A DNA stretch of 28,329 nucleotides from positions 1-28,329 of the forward strand of contig NZ_BDUC01000025.1 of NCBI RefSeq assembly GCF_002218085.1. The letters are read 5' to 3'. This DNA is from Tolypothrix sp. NIES-4075 (GTDB lineage Bacteria > Cyanobacteriota > Cyanobacteriia > Cyanobacteriales > Nostocaceae). The stretch's first letter is position 1. Every line of letters begins with the position of its first letter. This document shows positions 5,719 through 10,537 of this stretch, in pieces. The notes beneath the pieces are model-generated. The model had not been told where the DNA came from. It did no database searches and saw only the letters and a list, made by a program, of their open reading frames with translations. Made by a program: the position numbers and the translations under genes.

Positions 5719-8688
5719 ATGCTTAATGTATCTGCTGATAATTATCAACAAAAACAACTAATTGACGCCTCTTTTTGGCACATTATTGAAACAGAGTTCG
5801 AGCCGAAAGCGTTACACCACAAAGAAACTGTCTTTACCCTTGGTAACGGTTACTTGGGCACGCGGGGAAGTTTCGAGGAAGGTTATCCCGAAGATTGCCC
5901 AGCCACACTAATTCATGGTGTGTATGATGATACAAGCATTGCCTACACGGAACTTGTCAACTGTCCAAGCTGGTTGCCTTTAGTGGTGAAAGTGGCAGGC
6001 GATCGCTTTAGTATGGATAGTGGTGAAATCCTCAAATACGAACGTCGGCTGGATATGCGTTTGGGTATAGTTAGCCGTGATGTGAGATGGCGATCGCCTA
6101 ACGGTCATACTTTAGATTTTCACTTTGAGCGTTTTGCTTCTTTAGCAGATCAACATGTTTTGGCAATCCGTTGTCAAATCACATCAATAGATTTTGCAGG
6201 TGATATCGAAGTTGAATTTCAGTTTAACGCAGAACAAGATACCCAAGGTGTAAAACACTGGCAAACTCTCAACCAAGGTAGCGCTGATAATACTATCTGG
6301 CTACACAGCCAAACTCTTCACTCAGAAATTCAATTGGGGATGGCTGCTAAGTTGGTGGTGAAGGAAGACAAGGAGAATTCTTCCCCCACTTTTGTAGAGA
6401 CGCGATTAATCGCGTCTCTACTTCCCACCTCTCCATCTACCTGTTTGCAATTACAGCCAAAGCAAACGGTAACTGTAGAAAAGATTGTTACAGTGTTTAC
6501 TTCCAGGGAAACTGAAAAGCCGATGGAAGCTGCGCTGCAACGGTTAGCTGATGAACCTTGTTACAGCACATTGCTAGCGGCTCACATCACCGCTTGGGAT
6601 CAAGTTTGGCAAGACAATGACATAATTATTGAAGGCGACAGCGAGGCTCAACTCAGCATCCGTTACAATCTTTTTCAATTGCTGGCAGTTGCACCGCGTC
6701 ACGACGACAAAGTAAGCATTCCTCCCAAAACCCTCTCTGGTTTCGCTTATCGCGGACATATTTTTTGGGATACAGAAATTTTTATATTGCCCTTGTTGAC
6801 TTTAACTCAACCCGCCTTGGCGCGTAACTTGCTTACCTACCGTTACCACAGTTTACCAGGAGCGCGACGCAAAGCTCAAGAAGCTGGATACAAAGGGGCA
6901 ATGTATGCGTGGGAAAGTGCCACAACTGGGGATGAAGTTACTCCGCGCTGGGTTCCCGATCCCAATGGCAATTTAGTTCGCATTTGGTGCGGTGACATTG
7001 AAGTGCATATCACAGCTGATGTAGCTTATGCAGTTTGGCAATACTGGCAGATTACCGGCGATGATGAGTGGATGCGCGATTATGGTGCGGAAATTATTTT
7101 AGATACGGCTGTTTTCTGGGAAAGTCGGGTTGAATGGAATCAACAGCGCCAATGTTACGATATTCGTGATGTGATTGGACCTGATGAAAATCACGATCGC
7201 GTCGATAATAATGCTTTCACCAATTTGATGGTGCAATGGCATTTACAATCAGCTTTGGAGATGTGGGACTGGCTAAAACAAGCTTATCCCGATACCTGGG
7301 CACATCTGGGGCAACAACTCGATTTAGTTAGTGAAAGATTGCAACGCTGGGCTGATATACGAGAGCATATATTTGTTAATCAAGATGCACAAACTGGCTT
7401 GATTGAGCAATTTGAAGGCTTTTTCGGGCTAGAACATGTCAACTTAGAAGACTACGAACCTCGCACCAAATCTATGCAAGGGTTGCTGGGAATTGAAGCC
7501 ACCAGCGAAAAGCAAATCCTCAAACAGCCTGATGTGTTGATGTTATTGTATTTGCTGCGCGACCGCTATGACTACAAAACCCTCGCTAGCAATTGGGACT
7601 ATTACAACCCCCGCACCGACCACACTTATGGTTCTTCTCTGGGTCCTGCAATTAACGCCATTTTAGCTTGCGACCTCAACCAAACAACCGAAGCATACAC
7701 TCACTTTCAGCGGGCAGCGTTGGTAGACTTGGAAGATGTCCGACGTAACGCAGGTGAAGGAGTTCACGCAGCCAGTGCTGGTGGAGTTTGGCAAGCTGTG
7801 ATTTTCGGGTTTGGCGGTATCCGCATGACTCAATTTGGTCCTGTAGCTTGTCCTAATTTACCACCTAATTGGACACGCCTCAAGTTTCGCTTGCAATGGC
7901 GCAATGAGTGGTATGACTTTGATTTGAAAGCCGATGAAGTTGCTTTTCAAGAAGATAGAGAAAATTCTTCCCCCCTCTTTCCCACTGCCGATTCCCCCTT
8001 TCAAATTCAGGGTGTCATTTTTGACTTAGATGGCGTTTTAACTGATACCTCAGAGTTTCACTATTTAGGTTGGAAGCGACTAGCAGATGAGGAGGGTATT
8101 CCTTTTGACCGCGAGGCAAATGAAGCGATGCGAGGATTACCGCGTCGAGAATCGCTATTGCATATATTAGGCGATCGCCCGACAACCGAAGAGCAAATTC
8201 AGGAGATGATGGAACGTAAAAACCGCTACTACCTCGAATTCATGCACACTATCAAGCCAGATAATCTGCTGCCTGGAGTAGCGAATTTATTACAGGAATT
8301 GCGAGATGCTGGGGTTAAAGTCGCTTTAGGTTCATCTAGTAAAAATGCCCAAACTGTCATTGATCGCTTGGGTATTGCTGATAAATTAGATGTTGTAGCT
8401 GATGGTTACAGCGTCTCCCAACCGAAACCAGCACCAGATGTATTTCTATTCGCAGCCGAAAAATTAGGGCTTTCACCCTCCGAGTGTGTGGTGGTGGAAG
8501 ACGCAAGCGCAGGTGTAGAAGGTGCGCTTGTTGCGGGAATGCGAGCTGTTGGGCTTGGTCCTGTGGAAAGAGTAGGTAAAGCGCATGTTGTCTTACCCAG
8601 TTTGGAAAACGTTTGCTGGCAAGATTTACAGCAGCAAATAGTTACAAGCGATAACCAAGCTGTACTTGTAGGTGGAATGGCAAGATAA
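5719..8688 (+). CDS. GH65 glycoside phosphorylase fused to beta-phosphoglucomutase
   Basis: A 989-residue bifunctional enzyme. Residues 1 to about 740 form an inverting GH65 phosphorylase (trehalose/maltose/kojibiose phosphorylase type) that splits an alpha-glucoside with phosphate into beta-glucose 1-phosphate and a sugar. The DVIGPDENHDRVDNNAFTN motif carries the predicted general acid Glu490, and the phosphate-site region reads NPRTDHTYGSSLGPAI. Residues from about 762 form a HAD-type beta-phosphoglucomutase, GVIFDLDGVLTDTSEFHYLGW, with nucleophile Asp769 and acid/base Asp771. ALGSSSKNA and PKPAPDVFLFAAEKLG follow. The second half would convert the beta-glucose 1-phosphate to glucose 6-phosphate. 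The disaccharide specificity cannot be read here. The ATG at 5719 is chosen over an upstream TTG at 5680. Two repeat-derived insertions, at residues about 215-243 and 745-760, are in frame. Confidence 0.93.
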   Translation: MLNVSADNYQQKQLIDASFWHIIETEFEPKALHHKETVFTLGNGYLGTRGSFEEGYPEDCPATLIHGVYDDTSIAYTELVNCPSWLPLVVKVAGDRFSMDSGEILKYERRLDMRLGIVSRDVRWRSPNGHTLDFHFERFASLADQHVLAIRCQITSIDFAGDIEVEFQFNAEQDTQGVKHWQTLNQGSADNTIWLHSQTLHSEIQLGMAAKLVVKEDKENSSPTFVETRLIASLLPTSPSTCLQLQPKQTVTVEKIVTVFTSRETEKPMEAALQRLADEPCYSTLLAAHITAWDQVWQDNDIIIEGDSEAQLSIRYNLFQLLAVAPRHDDKVSIPPKTLSGFAYRGHIFWDTEIFILPLLTLTQPALARNLLTYRYHSLPGARRKAQEAGYKGAMYAWESATTGDEVTPRWVPDPNGNLVRIWCGDIEVHITADVAYAVWQYWQITGDDEWMRDYGAEIILDTAVFWESRVEWNQQRQCYDIRDVIGPDENHDRVDNNAFTNLMVQWHLQSALEMWDWLKQAYPDTWAHLGQQLDLVSERLQRWADIREHIFVNQDAQTGLIEQFEGFFGLEHVNLEDYEPRTKSMQGLLGIEATSEKQILKQPDVLMLLYLLRDRYDYKTLASNWDYYNPRTDHTYGSSLGPAINAILACDLNQTTEAYTHFQRAALVDLEDVRRNAGEGVHAASAGGVWQAVIFGFGGIRMTQFGPVACPNLPPNWTRLKFRLQWRNEWYDFDLKADEVAFQEDRENSSPLFPTADSPFQIQGVIFDLDGVLTDTSEFHYLGWKRLADEEGIPFDREANEAMRGLPRRESLLHILGDRPTTEEQIQEMMERKNRYYLEFMHTIKPDNLLPGVANLLQELRDAGVKVALGSSSKNAQTVIDRLGIADKLDVVADGYSVSQPKPAPDVFLFAAEKLGLSPSECVVVEDASAGVEGALVAGMRAVGLGPVERVGKAHVVLPSLENVCWQDLQQQIVTSDNQAVLVGGMAR
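6361..6446. repeat. In-frame repeat insertion in the GH65 N-terminal domain
   Basis: A purine-rich start (AAGGAAGACAAGGAGAATTC), a TTCCCCCACT run and then the 28-bp palindrome at 6394-6421, followed by TTCCCACCTCTCC. It encodes a Ser/Pro/Thr-rich loop, EDKENSSPTFVETRLIA and then SLLPTSPST, between two beta-strands of the GH65 N-terminal domain. The frame is kept. The same ED-ENSSP start recurs at the domain linker near 7951. Confidence 0.6.
6394..6421. repeat. 28-bp perfect palindrome (GTAG-ends family), copy C, inside a gene
   Basis: The left half is GTAGAGACGCGATT and the right half is its exact reverse complement. It shares GTAGAGACG ends with copy B and overall length with copy A. It lies within the GH65 coding sequence and is translated as part of VETRLIASLL. 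Confidence 0.8.
7951..7999. repeat. Repeat-derived linker between GH65 and phosphoglucomutase domains
   Basis: GAAGATAGAGAAAATTCTTC followed by a C-rich run (CCCCCTCTTTCCC) encodes EDRENSSPLFPTADSP, nearly the same peptide as the insertion at 6364. It marks the junction between the two catalytic domains. Confidence 0.5.
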
Positions 8689-8692
8689 GGAA

Positions 8693-8795
8693 GTAGGGGA
8701 GAGGGGGGGACGACTTGGGGAGTATTATTCAAAAATTCTCCTTGTCTCCCTTGTCTCCCTTGTCTCCTTGTCTTTTTGTCTCCTCATCCCCCTCA
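8693..8795. repeat. Purine-hinge-pyrimidine repeat after the GH65 fusion gene
   Basis: A G/A-rich arm (AGTAGGGGAGAGGGGGGACG) and an AT-rich hinge (AGTATTATTCAAAAATTC) are followed by a pyrimidine arm. The arm is made of 9-bp TTGTCTCCC units, two perfect and one or two degenerate. The arms can pair imperfectly, so this may act as a terminator for the fusion gene. The same 9-mer, as GGGAGACAA, appears inside the caspase gene. Confidence 0.6.
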
Positions 8796-8849
8796 TCTCC
8801 TACCGCGATCCAATGGTAAATCCTAAGTAATTTCCGAGCTTACTCCCTC

Positions 8850-8878
8850 TTGACTATTAGGACATCTCAGTATATTTT
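8850..8878 (+). promoter_or_regulatory. Putative promoter of the riboswitch transcript
   Basis: TTGACT (8850-8855) and TATTTT (8873-8878) are separated by 17 bp. They lie immediately upstream of the riboswitch aptamer, where transcription would be expected to begin. Confidence 0.45.
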
Positions 8879-8897
8879 ATTAGTAATGTAAGTGGGT

Positions 8898-9022
8898 AAA
8901 ATCGCCTAATTCAATCTAGCCAACCTAGATTAGAAGCGGAGGAACCAGTAATTGGGGCGAATCTCTTTTTGGAGAAAGACACCTTCCAGTCTTAGCCCGT
9001 CAGCTAACTCCGTCGGCATTGG
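8898..9022 (+). ncRNA. c-di-AMP (ydaO/yuaA-type) riboswitch aptamer
   Basis: Conserved blocks occur in the order known for this RNA. A GCCTAAT start is followed by a seven-pair stem (AATCTAG 8913-8919 with CTAGATT 8925-8931) and AGAAGCGGAGGAACCA. GGGGCGAATC comes next, then a variable arm (TTTTTGGAG to CCTTCCAG). The 3' signature is AGCCCGTCAGCTAACTCCGT followed by CGGCATT. The ydaO consensus, from memory, has AAGCGGGGGAACCA, GGGGTGAATC and CCCGACAGCTAACCTCGTAGGC, which agrees closely. Such RNAs bind two cyclic di-AMP molecules and usually switch off the downstream genes by termination. A terminator-like hairpin and a small gene follow, so the parts are in the expected order. Confidence 0.85.
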
Positions 9023-9081
9023 GAGGAGTACCTTTGACATAAGCTTGCTGTAAGCATTTGTCTTTTTGCTCTTCTAACTGG

Positions 9082-9120
9082 CATCACTGTTATTATTGGC
9101 AGTGATGTATTCTGTTTTTT
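9082..9120 (+). terminator. Riboswitch expression-platform terminator
   Basis: CATCACTG (9082-9089) pairs perfectly with CAGTGATG (9100-9107) around a ten-base loop; a run of six T ends at 9120. It lies between the aptamer and the start of the small gene at 9161, as expected for a transcription-terminating switch. The seven bases between stem and T-run are longer than ideal. Confidence 0.6.
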
Positions 9121-9160
9121 CACCCACCTCGCCAACCGCCACAAATACACGGAGGCTAGG

Positions 9161-9361
9161 ATGATTAATTACAAACAGTCAATTGTAGAATCGAAGAAAG
9201 AGTTGAACGGCGTTAGTGTTGATTATACTGAGTCGGAAGAAAATCAGTATGAGGAGTCATTCTCTTTTCTCACAGAAGCTGAAGCACTGAACTTCGGTAA
9301 AGTTTGCATTGAACGATTAATCAAATTAAAGTCTAAATCCATCAATAAAGCGTATTTATAG
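9161..9361 (+). CDS. Small protein under the c-di-AMP riboswitch, unknown function
   Basis: A 66-residue acidic, soluble-looking protein. GGAGG lies five bases before the ATG, a strong ribosome binding site. The sequence has a Glu/Ser/Tyr-rich middle (YTESEENQYEESFSFLTEAE) and a basic C-terminal helix (FGKVCIERLIKLKSKSINK). No membrane segment, signal peptide or known motif is seen. It is the first gene after the riboswitch and terminator, so its expression should respond to c-di-AMP. This suggests a role in osmotic, potassium or cell-wall homeostasis by analogy with other ydaO targets, but nothing in the protein itself shows it. Confidence 0.7.
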   Translation: MINYKQSIVESKKELNGVSVDYTESEENQYEESFSFLTEAEALNFGKVCIERLIKLKSKSINKAYL

Positions 9362-9452
9362 CTGGTAAAACACGGATAATGTTTTGCAGCGCTTTGGTTA
9401 GAGAATAAGGCGATCGCCATAATGAAGAGCGTGTTTCACAAAGGAGATATAA

Positions 9453-9695
9453 ATGCCCATTAAAAATCGTACTTTCTTTACAGATGTAGAATTTTTCCCT
9501 GATTACAATTTTCAACTAATTGGCGAATGTGCTGGCAAAAAACTTTTACTAATTGGCAGAACCAAAGCTTACGGCGATCCAATTGTAGCAACAAGTCAAA
9601 CAGACAAGCCAAGTCACGAAGATTTATATGCCTCTGACCTCTACGAATTGATGAAGATTAGCCAAGAACAAATCAAGGTTACAGGGCTTTCTTGA
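9453..9695 (+). CDS. Small protein downstream in the riboswitch transcript, unknown function
   Basis: An 80-residue soluble protein starting at an ATG with AAGGAG six bases upstream, a near-ideal ribosome binding site. It reads as alternating strands and turns (FFTDVEFFPDYNFQLIGECA, then KKLLLIGRTKAYGDPIVATS) with a C-terminal helix (DLYELMKISQEQI). It has one cysteine and no membrane segment. It lies 91 bases after the 66-residue gene on the same strand with a HIP1 site between. It could share the riboswitch-controlled transcript or have its own promoter. I do not recognise the family. Confidence 0.7.
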   Translation: MPIKNRTFFTDVEFFPDYNFQLIGECAGKKLLLIGRTKAYGDPIVATSQTDKPSHEDLYASDLYELMKISQEQIKVTGLS

Positions 9696-9739
9696 TCGTG
9701 ATGGCATTAATAAAGGTTTAACGAAAGCGCTTATTGTGG

Positions 9740-9853
9740 GTACTGTCAACTTAACAAACACTCGTGCTAGATGATTGAGAACAAATTTAAATCACGGTAC
9801 GTGTCAAGCTGGTATTTTTCAGGTATATCAGCTTTCGGTTAAGTTGACAATAC
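9740..9853. mobile_element. 114-bp MITE-like element or IS remnant
   Basis: GTACTGTCAACTTAAC (9740-9755) and GTTAAGTTGACAATAC (9838-9853) are inverted repeats matching at 15 of 16 positions at the two ends of a non-coding stretch. No transposase frame fits inside. No clear target-site duplication was found. The organisation is that of a miniature inverted-repeat element or of an insertion sequence that lost its interior; the parent family is not recognised. Confidence 0.5.
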
Positions 9854-9896
9854 TTTTTTTTAGTTCTTTTCCCTGACAACGTTAATAAAATTAAGA

Positions 9897-10124
9897 TTAA
9901 TAGTCTCTAAAAATTGAAGTCAAGCGTTTGTGATGTGTTAACCACTCTTGACAAACTTCTTTAGTAAGTTCTATCTCTTTTTCAGTCAAAAGCTCATCTG
10001 GTTTTTCCAAAGCTAAAATCTGAGCAACTTGTGCAGCTTTTTGGTAGTTTACGCCACATTTGATTAGCTCTGTGTGAAATAATTCCTTTTTCTTTTCAAC
10101 TGATATAAAAAATTTTCGTTGCAT
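9897..10124 (-). CDS. Small helical protein, unknown function
   Basis: A 75-residue, Lys/Glu-rich, probably all-helical cytoplasmic protein (for example EKKKELFHTELIKCGVNYQK and LTEKEIELTKEVCQEWLTHH). It starts at an ATG at 10124 without an obvious ribosome binding site. It begins right after the inverted-repeat element and shares the strand of the haemagglutinin gene, but a terminator lies between them, so it is probably transcribed alone. It has no recognised domain. Its amino-acid composition and length fit a real small gene, but the evidence is modest. Confidence 0.5.
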   Translation of the reverse strand: MQRKFFISVEKKKELFHTELIKCGVNYQKAAQVAQILALEKPDELLTEKEIELTKEVCQEWLTHHKRLTSIFRDY

Positions 10125-10217
10125 AGATGGAAAAAAAGGTATCTAAGAATAAATTTGGCAATTTATATAAGATTTGACACCTGCCGTAAGAAAGATAAGC
10201 ATTTTATGCATTGAGTA

Positions 10218-10260
10218 AAGGTTTGTCTTATTTAATCTGATACAAACCTTGATTTTTCTT
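10218..10260 (+). terminator. Possible plus-strand terminator hairpin
   Basis: AAGGTTTGT (10218-10226) pairs perfectly with ACAAACCTT (10242-10250), followed by GATTTTTCTT. It faces rightward, but no plus-strand gene ends close by, so its role is uncertain. It would also protect the small minus-strand gene's promoter from the left. Confidence 0.4.
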
Positions 10261-10261
10261 G

Positions 10262-10296
10262 GCAATAAAAAACCTCGGTGCGATGATCCGAGGTTT
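10262..10296 (-). terminator. Terminator of the haemagglutinin gene
   Basis: On the minus strand AAACCTCGG pairs with CCGAGGTTT (nine pairs) around a nine-base loop, and TTTTTTATTG follows. It lies about 240 bases beyond the stop of the haemagglutinin-type gene and is correctly oriented for it. Confidence 0.7.
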
Positions 10297-10537
10297 GTAG
10301 GAGAAGTTCAAATCTCAATAAGAGATATTGATTTCTGAGATTATGTTAATAAATATAACAAGTTTGATAAAATCGAACTACGATGAGCATACAGAATATT
10401 CTATACAAATCATAAGAAATAGTTATATGTAGATAGATGATGTTTTCACTTAGATTTAGTAGCAGCGATCGCTCTAGAAATGTAAAGTGCGCTCTTCTTT
10501 ACGGTGCGTAATAGTTCGTAAGGCACGCGAAAAATGT

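Larger units (their letters stand above)
10125..10537. other. Intergenic region with two hairpins
   Basis: About 410 bases without a gene. It contains a plus-strand stem-loop at 10218-10250 (AAGGTTTGT/ACAAACCTT, followed by GATTTTTCTT) and the minus-strand terminator at 10262-10296. The remainder, 10300-10537, is AT-rich with one HIP1 site near 10465 and nothing else recognisable. Confidence 0.5.

Noticed and set aside
5536..5757. 73-residue open frame on the minus strand
   Set aside because: Overlaps the start of the GH65 gene antisense and shows no recognisable features.
8406..8732. 108-residue minus-strand frame opposite the phosphoglucomutase domain
   Set aside because: Antisense shadow of a clearly coding, conserved domain; Ser/Thr/Pro-rich as expected from reverse reading.
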